A stretch of DNA of 64,000 nucleotides from positions 53,010,647-53,074,646 of the forward strand of contig CM043942.1 of NCBI GenBank assembly GCA_014529385.2, in the 5' to 3' direction. Made by a program: the position numbers and the translations under genes. Position 1 is the stretch's first letter, and every line of letters begins with the position of its first letter. The notes under the pieces were generated by a model. The model searched no databases. It was given only the letters and a program-made list of their open reading frames with translations, and was not told where the DNA came from. This document shows positions 44,335-55,599 of the stretch, one piece after another. This stretch comes from Adiantum capillus-veneris (Eukaryota; Streptophyta; Polypodiopsida; Polypodiales; Pteridaceae).

Positions 44335-44807
44335 AGCACTCAATTGATTCATATCTCTTTAGAAATGCAGCTAATTAATCTCAAGCTTAAGTATCTCTCT
44401 CTTTGGATTTGGGCAAGTCTATATGGCTACTACTCCCCTAGCCAATGTTTAGGGATAATTAGATTGAGCATTAAAATTTGTGTGATTTTTCTTCTTTATT
44501 AAAACTTTCTTGATTATGTTTTGTTTCTTGCTCTTCTCGCTTTCTCCAAGCCGAGTTACCCCACTTGATTGTACTATTGAAATCCATTTGTGTGTATAAC
44601 GTTTTTCCAAATGTTTCAAATGCGCAAATTTATGTCTCATTTGGACCAAGCATTGAACAAGGAAATCTTATTAATTTTTTCATACATTTTTATGCTTGAT
44701 TTCTTTACTTAACCGTGCTCATAAATCTTTGCTTTGTGTGTGTATGCTTGTTTGTTTGTTCCCCTCTTTGTTTTATTTATTTGCTAACTTTTGCTCATAA
44801 ACCTTTG

Positions 44808-44808
<1 letters not shown>

Positions 44809-44853
<45 letters not shown>
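44809..44853. repeat. (TG)n microsatellite
   Basis: About 22 uninterrupted units inside element C. Confidence 0.95.
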
Positions 44854-44854
<1 letters not shown>

Positions 44855-45650
44855 TTCCCCTGTTTTCTTTTTGAAAGTGTGTAGATGCATGGCTTAAAAG
44901 ACAAATGAACATTTTCTTTTGTAATGTTGTTTGAAATTCAACTACCCTTTTGCAATATACCAAAGCTTGAAGGTTTTTTACTTTGAAATCAATCTCATTC
45001 AAAGCACCCCTTCCCATTGAAACCTTTTGGCACCTTTTGGCTTTCAATTTAAAAGTCAAATTATCCAAGCCCATGCTCTTGTGCCATCAACAACTCCAAC
45101 ACATTAGCATCAAGAACCGTGAACAAAGTTTGCTACTTCCATGGCAAAGTCTCCATAAGCCTAAGCACAAAGCAATGTATGTCTTATCCAATCCAAAAAT
45201 TACCCAAGTAGCCCCAAGCCAACAGATTTGCATGAGCTTATTTCCACATTTTGTATAAACCTATTGCATCCATCTTTTCATATACAAAAGCACTACATCC
45301 ACCAAGGTGTGCCTTCACTACAACGAGAAGTAGATATGCACCAACCCATTTCAAAAAACCAAGTGCACCCACATATACATCAACATTAGAATCATCCAAA
45401 TTCCCAAAAATCAAGGAAGGTAATGCATAGAAGGAGGCTCATAGTTCCCTAAAGAAAGTGATGACTTGCATCTGTAAGTGTTTAAACACTTCCTCAAACC
45501 ATATACTTTGTAGGTAAGACCTACACTATTTTTCTTGCATCAGATTTGATCTTTATGAGCCGTATATAGTTACTCCTTAATGTAACATGTATTAGACTCT
45601 TTTATCAAAATCCATGCTATATCATGTAAGCTTCAGATTATGAGGGCATT

Positions 45651-45781
45651 TGTTGAGGTAATCCTATAGCTTGCACTCATGATAAGAACAAACCCTTAAG
45701 CCAAGCATGCACCATTTATGTGTATAGTCACATTTTTCATAAGGACCCTATAAGCCTCACATGTGCCTATTTGGTATAGCC
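45651..45781 (+). repeat. 3' LTR of element C, first part
   Basis: TGTTGAGGTAATCCTATAGC... matches the 5' LTR up to TTTGGTATAGCC, where element D begins. TAGCC (45777-45781) is the target duplication of D. Confidence 0.85.
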
Positions 45782-46271
45782 TACTATAGTTGGTGGGTAC
45801 ACGGAGAACCTAAAAAACACACAAATATCATGCTACAAATGATAAAATCAATAGGTTCGCATACTTGGTGAGTCGCACATACGCACAATTGAGAAACAAT
45901 ACACGATCTGAGAGAGATAGAAAAGGAGAGAAAGAATGAGATCACATTAATGTGCACCTCCTATAGACGAATGCTACACAGGCACAGTGAGAGAGGAGAG
46001 GTCAAAAGAGAAAAGGGCACAAACACTGGGTGCAATCTCCCCCCATACAAGAGTGAGCAGTTTTCTCTTGCACATATTTACTTATAGATTTTTTGAATGC
46101 TCAAAATGATTACAAATTGTTCATCCGAACATAAAGTGACCATTGCTCATAAAAAGCACTTTAATAATGAAATATCCATAAAGTTGCTATCCTTTTGCAT
46201 AGTGCATAGTTCACTTATGCTTTTATTGCATGACAATTGTAATAAATAACTATTTATCGATTTCCATTACA
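45782..46271 (-). repeat. 3' LTR of element D
   Basis: Plus view TACTATAGTTGG...TTTCCATTACA; the terminal TG has become TA. It aligns along its length with 52037-52512 (shared blocks TTGCACATATTTACTTA, CACTTTAATAATGAAATATC). Confidence 0.85.
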
Positions 46272-46984
46272 TACCTTTCCGTTAGGAAGCAACCACCTTT
46301 AGTTACTAAGTAAGGAATCTGCAAGCACCATATTAGAGAGTTTGAGACTTTAGAGCCAATTTGAAAATAACCGATGTCTTAAAGATTTGGCCATATGGAC
46401 AAATCTCAAACTTTTTTTAAAGGCCAACTCCTTCCATAAGATAGTACTTGAAAATCTCTTTTGAGCCATGATCTCAAAGCTTTGGCCATGTGTTCAAATA
46501 TTAAGCTCCTTTTGAAAGTGATTATTGGAAAATTTTCAAATTCACTAATATGGTGTTGGCCAGCAGCAAATCATACTTCAAAAATAATGGTTAAAATTAT
46601 GTATAAAAAATATCATGGAACAAAATAAAAAGCCATAAACTGAAACAAATGAATTTGCTTATGCCTATCGTCATCCACATGCTGTATATTATAATGTCCC
46701 ATACCACGAGAATAGACAGTGTATGTCATATGTCTGAATGTATGTAGATATCATTCGTCACAACCATTGTTACATAATCAAATTTCATTAATTCAATGTA
46801 TACTATTGAAATCATATGATCATAAACCAAATTCAAAAATCCAACTCCAACTCCAACACCAAATCCAAATCCAAATCACGTTCATTATATACCTGGGTAA
46901 CAAAATCATACTAGGGGCAGTGGTGGCCAATCACTGCAACATGATTTTGTAATCAATGTTCCCTAAATCAACGAATCAATACTA
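46272..46984 (-). other. Interior of element D, no gene seen
   Basis: AT-rich. CGGAAAGGTA next to the LTR on the minus strand may be the polypurine tract. Confidence 0.5.
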
Positions 46985-47175
46985 ATCAAGCGTGCTACCT
47001 AAATCAGTGAATATGCACTTGTGCTACCTAAACCGACAAATTTGCACTAGTAATGTTTAAGCTAGAGAATCTATTGTTTGCTGGTATGTTGCCTAAATCA
47101 GCAAATCTGCACTCATGCTACCTAAATCGATGGATCTACATGGATAATTGGTGTTGCCTAAATTGGACAATCTAC
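46985..47175. repeat. Degenerate 28-30-bp minisatellite
   Basis: Five or six copies of (G)TGCTACCTAAATCRRCRAAT, CTGCACT-like units, for example at about 46995, 47020, 47090, 47115 and 47150. The reverse-complement version occurs at 52905-53150, outside element D. Confidence 0.7.
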
Positions 47176-47787
47176 ACTAAGATGAACATTTACACACTGC
47201 CTAAATGAAAATATGTGTGCACACGGCCAATGGACTAAGCAAGGCATAAAAGACAAAACATTGACTACCTTTTTGTCATCAAATTGGAGTATATTTTATT
47301 TGACATCACCTTAGCTCATGTGAGTAGCTTTTAAAGTTGTCTGGTGGTATTCTCCATTGTTGTAAAAGTCCAAAACTACCTGAGACTTGTAGCTCCTTAG
47401 GTATATCTACAACAAAATCACTTAAAACAAGTAAACAAAGTGAGCATTTATCAAACGAGTAAAATAAATTGAGGGATTGTTGTATAAGAAGACGTTTTAA
47501 GAGGTGGTGCATAATGTTGTGCTAAGTGACTGCGTAAAAGAAAAACCAAAAAAAGAAGAGAACTTACCTTGTTTTTGTTCAACCTAGTCACAAATTATCC
47601 CACTCATTAGTGAGAATGATCTTGTATGATGTATAGACTTATAACCATCAGTAAACTAGCACATGTAAGAGGTTTTTGAAGCCTGAGGTTTGGTATAGTT
47701 TGTCGTGCTTAGCTCTTTTATAATATGCATTGTTTGAGTAGGAAAACAAGTTTTGACAATGATTCTAAGTTACTTCAACTCATGTGT

Positions 47788-48960
47788 TTAGATATACATG
47801 ATGGCAATAAGAATCTTGATCACCATGCATCCTACACTCCATATATCTACATGACGTACATAATTGTCTCCTATTATAACTTTTGGTGCCATCCAAAAAA
47901 TAGACTCTTTGATGGATTTGCAAGCATCAGTTATTGTGTCCTCATGAAATGTTTTAGATACTCCAAAAGCAGCCAATTTCACAAAAACATTAGAATCAAT
48001 AAGCATGTTTCCAGCTTTGATATCTCTATGAAAACTTTTTTTCTTATGAAGATACTCAAGACCAAGAAGTAATTGTGTTTTGTAGACAGGAACAAGAGAC
48101 TCACTAAATGTGCCAAATCTTTCTAGCATGCTTTGAATAGATCCGCTAAAAAACATCGTCCAAAAATATATAAAGAACAATGCCTCTTCATCTTTGTCCA
48201 TATCTATGTAACCAACAATATGTTTGTGTCTTATCTCTTTATATAACGAGATTTCTCTTTCTAGACAAGTCATGTAAAAAGCTTTCTCTTCATCATTAGT
48301 CATGTTTTGAAACTTCAAATGTTTCATTGGCATAAGCTCTCCAATGGATTGATTGATGCCACAAAACAACGGTCTCTAGATGCTGCAAGAGCTGCAAGTA
48401 TCAAGGGGAGCATTTGCATGTCTATCCCATCACCACAAACATCAAAACCACACTTGAGGACCTGATGCATGCTTTGAGCTTCTTGTGATGCAATGGCATC
48501 TTCTCATAGTCTACCAATTGCCAATGGTGGCAACTGAGCAGAGCCACTTGACGTTTCTGATGCATTAGTGAGATATCTCATGTCATTGTGCGAGGCATCT
48601 GGATAGCCAAGTGATGAGCTGGATGTGGAAGAGTAAAATGTTGAGAGGAGATTTTGATTGCCCCCTAGAGGAAATGAACATGCCATCAAAGCATTGTTGA
48701 GAGATCTTTCTAATGGTTTGTTCATTGCATCTAATGACTAAGCATGATTCAGTGGAGACAAAGTCCACTCTAGTGTGTGGCCTTTGAGCTTCAAAAGAGA
48801 CTTCTCTAATTGTCTCTTGTTAATTAAGTGTTGAGGCACGGGCAGGAGATGTTGGCCTGCCATGCCATGCTAGAGGGGAGCCCAAACCTTTAGCCATTGA
48901 GCTTGGACTCTTTGCCGCATTTGAATCAGAGACATATTTGTCCTTGTCTAATAAATGCTG
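47788..48960 (-). pseudogene. Captured MAP3K-type protein kinase fragment
   Basis: The ORF 48369-47788 has the kinase core without introns: GELMPMKHLK (Lys of subdomain II), IRHKHIVGYIDMDKDEEALF, SGSIQSMLERFGTFSESLV, LLLGLEYLHKKKSFHRDIKA (catalytic HRD), LAAFGVSK (DFG changed to AFG), SIFWMAPKVI (APE changed to APK), YVRHVDIWSVGC. It ends before the C-lobe. Upstream in two other frames lies Ser/Pro-rich sequence (KGLGSPLAWHGRPTSPARAS; MACSFPLGGNQNLLSTFYSS) that fits a MAP3K N-terminal region. The Gly-loop is wrecked by a TAG and a frameshift. The pattern fits ANP/NPK1/MEKK-like kinases. It lies in element D's sense orientation. Loss of DFG Asp means no catalysis. Confidence 0.88.
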
Positions 48961-51900
48961 CATGATCTTGAGTAAAAGACTTCACAATCAGCTCACATAC
49001 ATCATCTTCTCCTCTAAGAAAATCTAGGCAAAGGAAATACCTCAACTCTATTTGAGCTCATTTTTCACGGGCAAGTTCCTTCAATTTACAACCTCAAAAC
49101 CTATCAATATAGATTTCAGATTTATCCTTCAATGTAATCAAAACCACAAAATCAAACATTGTGTATATGTAACCTGGCTTTATTAGTTATTGTCAAAAGC
49201 CCTTTTATCAATAACTCAATTATTAAATTACCTAGCTTATGAATTATTAGGCAACTTAGAAAACAATAGCCTCTTTTTTACCTTGAAACCATAGAGTTTA
49301 CACTTGCATCATGAGAAACCTTCAAGATGCATGAGTATAGGCTGTTTACAAATCATTTTCCTAGCTTGTGCATACGGTGGAGACAAGAGGCAAAAAGGGG
49401 ATGGCTAAAAGAGGGGCATATGAGAGGTTGGTCAGTCAAGAGAATATATCCAAGTATAAGTGGGAGTTGAGCATCGGACATAGTTTAAAAATTTGACGTG
49501 ATAGATAAGTGTGGTTAAGGAGGACGGGTTAATGTCCCATTCATGATTTGACAACACTAATCCTAATTAATATAGAGAATGCTTAAGAACACAAAATGAC
49601 AAAAATTGGTCAAGTTCTCAATGTAGCATCAAGTTACATTTTCTGTGAGCATAGAAATGAGCTCAATATATAGGAGAAGAAGTGGTAGGTTGAGTGACAT
49701 CATCAATGAGGTGTGAGAGATCATTCAAATTAGCCAAAGAGGAGAGTACAAGTTGAAAACTCATGTACACCTTTTTGGGGCTGTTTTGGCCTATCTATTG
49801 GCTCCATTATGCAGTGGAAAGGTGCTAGAAAGGTCCATGGGTCATGCATACATATGTGGGAATCATTTTGGATATGTAATCATGCATGTGGACTAAGGGA
49901 GAGTTTACTAGGGGCATAAGTTAGGTTTGACCCATCATGAAGCTTTAATGCATAAAACGCTAATCACGACTAGTGACCAATGAGGTGGAAGGCCTCATGG
50001 TGTGTAAACCACACCCTACCATCCCATAAGGAATTAGACACATTACATTGTAAACAATCTGATCTCTCATTTTCAATAGGATCTCAAGAAGGTGCCTCCT
50101 CATAAATGTTATACACCTAAAGAATTTTAGTTGGATCAATATACTTGCTCATCATTAGATTGCGCTAATCATTTTCAACTATTGCAATAGGAATGGAAGA
50201 CAAAGATGAATTTTGAAAGAAGAGACCAACTTTACTTCAATGTTTTTCAACTCTTGGGTCTGTTCTATCTTGCTTGTATTGCTTTGCATTCTCGGGGAGA
50301 AAAATGCTACGCGTATAAAATCTTGTCATCATTTGGTTATGAAATCAACAAACATTAGAAGCAGATGCTATGTGCACATGCATGCAAAGTAGAATCAAGA
50401 AAATGGATAAGTAGGGCATTTAGGCATCTTTGCACATGTAAATTTATATTTGTGATAGCAGGACAAGCCACAAATTTCCTATTATATGGTAGTTTGCAAT
50501 TGTTGCCCTTCCATCAAACAACTTGCACTTGTCTAAAATCTCAAGCAACAGATGTAGCCCTCCTATGCGCATGTGTAAGGCCATCGCTTTCTTAAAATGA
50601 TGATGATGGTCAAGAAGACCCGCATTTCCTCACACTGCAAGGGTCGTAGCTATCTATTGTTTTTTTCCCGTCTCTCTCCACCATGATCATCAGCACACCC
50701 ACAACGTAGAGAAAAACCAGGTTATGTGTGTGCCAATCCTACGGTGATATCATGTGGAAAATGGGGCGCAAAGCAGTGCGAGTGCTACTGGGTAGGCAAC
50801 TGGAGTCAAAGGAGAGTTGGTAGAAAGGAAGAGAGAGCGAGAGATATATATAGAGGCAATTCTTTTTCTTTTGCATGAGTGCTTAGCGACCCTTTTTTAT
50901 TAAACTGATAGTCATTGTCTTTGGGATAACGGCTGAGCAAAAGGTTGGCATGCCCTAATTTTAGCAGGCTACGAACTCACGAGCTCAAACCGCTCTTTGT
51001 TGTTGTCAATTTCTTGCCTACCACCACAACGTTTTTGTTTGCATGGGTGGAATGGGTGGTGGGCTACATGGGTATGTGCAGAGTCCCATGCACATTGTCG
51101 GGCTATTTCCGCTATTGTGTTGAGGACTATCGCAAAAACCACCGCCGAATAAGGCCCACCCTACTATCACCGTCAAACAATAAAGATGTCCATTGTGGGG
51201 TGGTCAAAGAGTGCATTGGTTTGATGCTACTACAACCTTGGTAATGGTTGCCCCTTACCTTACTAGAGCACGATAATATTGGCCCCTTAGTCTATTACTC
51301 CATCATGCCTACTCCGCTTCATATGTTGAGTTTGCCGAGTGATGGGTTTTATCAAGATACTACACAGGTCCTTCAAATTTTGAGACTTTGTAGTCACTTG
51401 GGGTTGTTTCCCATATCCATTAGATCTTTAATGAAACTCATTCAAAAAAATTCTTGAGGTCTCTTAGGATTGTGTCTACAATGTTGAATTTTCTCCAATT
51501 CTTCTTCTATCCATCCTTCTTCTTACATCTCACCATGCCTTCTTCTTCTGCTTCTCTTGGAATTGGTCTCTTGGGAGCCAAGGTAAGGATTAACTAAGCC
51601 TTCGTTGATATGAAGAACTTCTTCTTGTACTATACACATCCTCAATCTAATGACATATTCTTCTTAATCATATCTAGCCTCATGTCCATCTTACCACTGT
51701 TTTAACAAGCTATATCAATATCTATCGAGCGCTAACTGAGGTATTAGCAATAATTATATTTTACTCAATATATAAAATATCATAATTTTTATATCCTATT
51801 AGGATAACTTTCACTGATTACAAATTAATGAAGGATTAAACATTGAGGCATCCAAAGATTTACCAGAAACAGGTAACATGAAAGAGGAATAAAACAAAAA

Positions 51901-52023
51901 TATTTAAATTAACCAAAAAATAATTATGTAAGTGCACTCGGCTCTAGTGCATAATTGTATCCTTGTTCAAATGCCAATTTTCGGATCTCTTTGATCGATT
52001 GTTAACAAGATCGTAGCCTTGTT
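48961..52023. other. Interior of element D, no gene recognised
   Basis: Several ORFs of 60-100 codons (50365-50595, 50945-51244, 51248-51457, all plus) have no domain, lie against the element's direction and have AT-rich unbiased codons. I do not call them. No RT-like motif in any frame. Confidence 0.5.
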
Positions 52024-52035
52024 GCTTTGATACCA
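52024..52035 (-). promoter_or_regulatory. Primer-binding site of element D
   Basis: The minus strand reads TGGTATCAAAGC, one mismatch from the iMet site, one base from the LTR end CTACAACA. Confidence 0.85.
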
Positions 52036-52036
52036 C

Positions 52037-52512
52037 TGTTGTAGTCAAGTGCACAGAGGGCCTGCAAAATACACAAATAGCATATTGCAGACAATTGAAT
52101 CAACATATCTGCATACTTGGCAAAATGCACATATGTACCAATAGTACACGATTTGAGAGAGAGAGAGAGAGAAGTAGGAGAGCACATGCAGGCACATCTC
52201 CGATAGCGGAGTGCTACAGAGGCATGTTGAGAGAGGAGATGTGAGAAGAGAAAAGAAGGACACAGACATTGGGTGCAATCCCCCCCCCCCCGGTGCAAGA
52301 GTGAGCATTTTCCTCTTGCACATATTTACTTACAAATTTCTTGAATGCTTAAAATGATTACAAATTGTCTGCCCACACATAAAGTGACCATAGCTCATAA
52401 AGAGCACTTTAATAATGAAATATCCATAAACTTGCTATCCTTTTGCATAGTCCATAATTCACTTATTCTTTTGCCACCTGCAATAAATAATTATCTATAG
52501 ATTTTCATTACA
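52037..52512 (-). repeat. 5' LTR of element D
   Basis: TGTTGTAGTCAAG...TTTTCATTACA in plus view; includes short GA (52155-52172) and C runs (52280-52291). Confidence 0.88.
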
Positions 52513-52517
52513 TAGCC

Positions 52518-52756
52518 CACATGCTACTTGACATTTTTCCACATATGGTGTATATCACTTTTCATCATTTATTGCCACCTTTCATTATAAGGCCACCATG
52601 CTTAACTTGTAATTCTCTCTCATTTTGATCAATCAAGCAAGTTTATTTCCTTTTACATTTATATTTTCTCAAATACTTATTGCTAATTGCTATGATGAAT
52701 CTTTTTATTATGATGAATGCCTCGTTGGTCTATCCACCATAAGCATTTTAATTACT
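52518..52756 (+). repeat. 3' LTR of element C, second part
   Basis: CACATGCTACTTGACATTTT... through ATGATGAATGCCTCGTTGGTC matches 43979-44217; the end is blurred (ATTACT for ATTACA). Confidence 0.85.
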
Positions 52757-52904
52757 ACTAAATTAAACCATATCACATAAGGTGATTTGGAATAATCGAT
52801 AACAATCTCGTAAGTATTTCATTACCCAACACACTCAAATTTTGTGTCAAACAAGTGATAAATGTATTATATCTTATGCTTTGCCTTGGTCAAGTACACA
52901 AATT

Positions 52905-53150
52905 TGCTAATTTAGGCAGTGTACAAGCGTCAACATGGTGTCAATTCACCAATTTAAGCAACACCAAATTATTTAGTGCAAATCTACTAGTTTAGGTAAT
53001 GCTAGTGCAAATTGCCAATTAGATAGTACAACCATAAATATAGATCCACCGATTTAGATAGCATTAGTGTAGATTCATCATTTTACACAGTACGGCCATA
53101 AATGTAGGTTCAATAGTTTAAGTAATGTAAATGTAGATCTATCAGTTTTG
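52905..53150. repeat. Minisatellite, inverted relative to 46985-47175
   Basis: Units such as AGTGCAAATCTACTAGTTTA, GGTAATGC and ATAGATCCACCGATTTAGAT, AGCATTAGTGT are reverse complements of the TGCTACCTAAATC...GATTTGCACT unit inside element D. Confidence 0.65.
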
Positions 53151-55097
53151 GCACCTCAAAATAATGGCACCTTCCAGAAACTTTGCTACTCTGATCTGCA
53201 CCTACCCTAAACTTTCTTTTGCAAAGCTGATCTCGGAAAAAAAATCAAGAATAACAAAAATAGACATGAAATAGGTTGTTTTACAGGTCAAAACAAATCA
53301 GTAAAAATTTGCAACCGAGCTAAAATCGATCTTTTACTTAGTCAAATTTGCAGCAAGGATTATGGAACCAAGCTAAAATCGATCTTTTACTTAGTCAAAT
53401 TTTAGCTACAAGATAATTTTGAAAATTTTATAGCTTCGTCCTATTCTCCTCCACGACATTGCAATGATACAAGACCTTCACTCCAACTGCAATACCACTT
53501 GAAGAGTGCGCAATGTGTGTGGAGTGCAAGGGAGAAGAAGATCAGACATGAGCACAATGTGGTTGGAGCTCTCGGTGAGGATTTGGAATTACTTTATAAC
53601 TTCTTATTGTTCTATATGATTAAAAGAATAGATAAGGTTAGTATGGTCAATGTGATGGGTGTCCGGCTAGATGGCCCGAACCTTAACACTTGCAAATGTT
53701 AATTAAGTGCTAGAGGATATGCTAAGAACCTACATTAGCGTGAAACAATCTTCCCAATTGAAACAATTCAATTGGGAAGATTACCTCTCTAGTTTGGAGT
53801 TTGTTAATATGATGCAAAGCATATTACGATTAAGTTTAATCCCTTCATGCTTATGAACGATTTTCAACCTCTATCACCAATTATGGTGGGGTTGGTTAAT
53901 GATGAGGCATTTCAACAAGTCAAGGACTTTGTCCATAATCATATGGATATATTGAATATTTCTCGTCGATAAGATAGATACAAGAACTCTGCTAATGTGA
54001 CATGTCAACAAGTCACTTTCACAAAAAGTTCAAAAGAGGTATTCTTGCGTGTTCTAAAAACTTTAGAAAGTCGAATGTTGATTATTTGTTTAGTCACCTC
54101 TTGTGGGACGTGCGTCTAACCTCACTCCTATCTTATTGCAGATTTAGCGAGAACCACGAATAATTGTCAATCCATGGGATGAAGCTGACTCGACTAGTGC
54201 ATGGAGGCTACAAGAGGGTGTCAATCTCTTGGAAAACAACTAACAACTCGCATCTAACTCAAGCTACACTCAAATGACCGAAATCACCAAGAGCCAATCG
54301 CTCATCGGCAAACAATTCACATCCATTACAGCATCAAATGACATCCAAACGTAATGAAACTTTTAGGACAAGTCTATAAGACCTATGCACACATGCTTAT
54401 GGTCTCAAATCCCACTTTCGATGAAGTGCAAAAAACGCGATTATTAACAATAGTGAGATTTTGACCTAGTTGTTTTCGACCCAGAATGCATCTAAATGCT
54501 TAGCAATAATGCCCCAATACCCCGCCTATACTTAGTTATTGATTTAAGAGTGTAAATTCCTAGTTATGATGAAATTAGGCCGTGGATCAACGACACCAAA
54601 AGCTACAAAATACCGTGAAATGCTTACACCAATGCGTAGAGCTCTCACCTACGGTTGCAACGCAACAGACGCGACTGCAATGTGACAACCGGGGAGGGAG
54701 TAGGAAGTGGGAGAGTGCAAGAAGTGAGCACCGTTAGCTCACGCTGTGTATTTCTTATCCAAAATCTTATAAAAATATTACAAAAGTTGGCTTTTATACC
54801 TTAGCCAAGGTTTTTGGTGGTCAAAACTAATAATCTAGTGAGGCGGTCCGGGGCGGGCAACAAGAAGAGCAACCTCTAGACACCCTTCAAGGCTCCCATG
54901 CTGCTCAATGGGGCTGGGGCACAACACAACACAAACCAAAATAACAAACCCACAGCCAAATCCCAACTACATGAGGGGCACCACCTAGTTTAAGAGCGAA
55001 CTAGGACGCAAAAGAGGAGAATCGTTAGAGCAACCCACAAACAAGCAATGAATTTACACTAACCCTAACACCAATGGAACACTCTCACACACTAAAA

Positions 55098-55100
<3 letters not shown>
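53151..55100. other. Mostly non-coding; possible gypsy pol remnant
   Basis: Around 53880-54240 the plus strand has broken patches (LVNDEAFQQVKDFVHNHMDI, RYKNSANVTCQQVTF, EPRIIVNPWDEADST, EGVNLLEN) that resemble the region after the integrase core in gypsy polyproteins, but stops are frequent and I cannot prove it. No other gene is seen. Confidence 0.3.
53747..53782. repeat. Perfect 16-bp hairpin
   Basis: AATCTTCCCAATTGAA, loop ACAA, then its exact reverse complement. Too short for a plant miRNA precursor; no T-run follows. Confidence 0.9.

Positions 55101-55142
<42 letters not shown>
55101..55142. repeat. (GA)n microsatellite
   Basis: About 21 uninterrupted units. Confidence 0.95.
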
Positions 55143-55145
<3 letters not shown>

Positions 55146-55599
55146 TGCTCGGGCTGCTTTGAAACGTATCGGCAATGATCAAGCAAACACAACTATATAT
55201 TTAAGAAAGAGAGAGAAAGGGGGAGGGGTGCTTGTTGCATTAATACCTTCTTACGAATCTGTCATGACAAATCAAAGTGAGATTAGTATTTGTTCAACAT
55301 AGCTTGCGTAAATTTCACCACAACACATCACAAAAAAAACCACCCCAATCACTGTCTTAAAGCCAGGGGAGTCCTCTCCACCCTGTCGCCCTCTTACAGT
55401 ATGTGGGATTTATGGCTAGATTGATGACAACACCAGAGACAAGCTATCAAGAACTTAACAAAAAACACCAAGACACTTATGCATCATTGTTGTCCATTAC
55501 TTCACGTTGGAAGGGAGACAAAGTATCCAAGCTTAGTCCAAATCCACCCTCCTTGATTCAGCAAATGTTGGGCTTACACTAGTAGGAGAATTGATAGAT
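55143..55599. other. No gene seen
   Basis: Non-coding; may include the outer end of the LTR of element A, whose left edge is unknown. Confidence 0.4.

Larger units (their letters stand above)
44230..45650 (+). other. Interior of element C, non-coding
   Basis: No gag, RT or other domain. It holds a (TC)n tract at 44289-44333 and a (TG)n tract at 44809-44853. ORFs here are low-complexity or short. Confidence 0.7.
45782..52512 (-). mobile_element. Element D: LTR element nested in element C, carrying a MAP3K fragment
   Basis: LTRs 45782-46271 and 52037-52512, a perfect TAGCC target duplication (45777-45781, 52513-52517), and a minus-oriented PBS beside the right LTR. The interior (46272-52036) has a kinase-derived region but no gag, protease, RT or integrase that I can find, so D is non-autonomous. 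The LTRs are visibly diverged, so the insertion is old. Confidence 0.88.
43833..52756 (+). mobile_element. Element C: small non-autonomous LTR element split by element D
   Basis: 5' LTR 43833-44217, tRNA-iMet PBS, about 1.4 kb of interior without gag or pol, and a 3' LTR from 45651 that is interrupted at 45781 and resumes at 52518. Flanks ACTAG (43828-43832) and ACTAA (52757-52761) may be the target duplication with one mismatch. Without the insertion it would be about 2.2 kb, in the size range of LARD/TRIM-like derivatives. Confidence 0.8.

Noticed and set aside
47725..48072. 115-codon plus-strand ORF
   Set aside because: Antisense to the readable kinase domain on the minus strand.
50365..51457. 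Three plus-strand ORFs inside element D
   Set aside because: Opposite to the element's direction, no domain, composition like the surrounding non-coding DNA.
53747..53782. miRNA precursor or intrinsic terminator
   Set aside because: The stem is too short for a plant pre-miRNA and intrinsic terminators are not expected in plant nuclear DNA.
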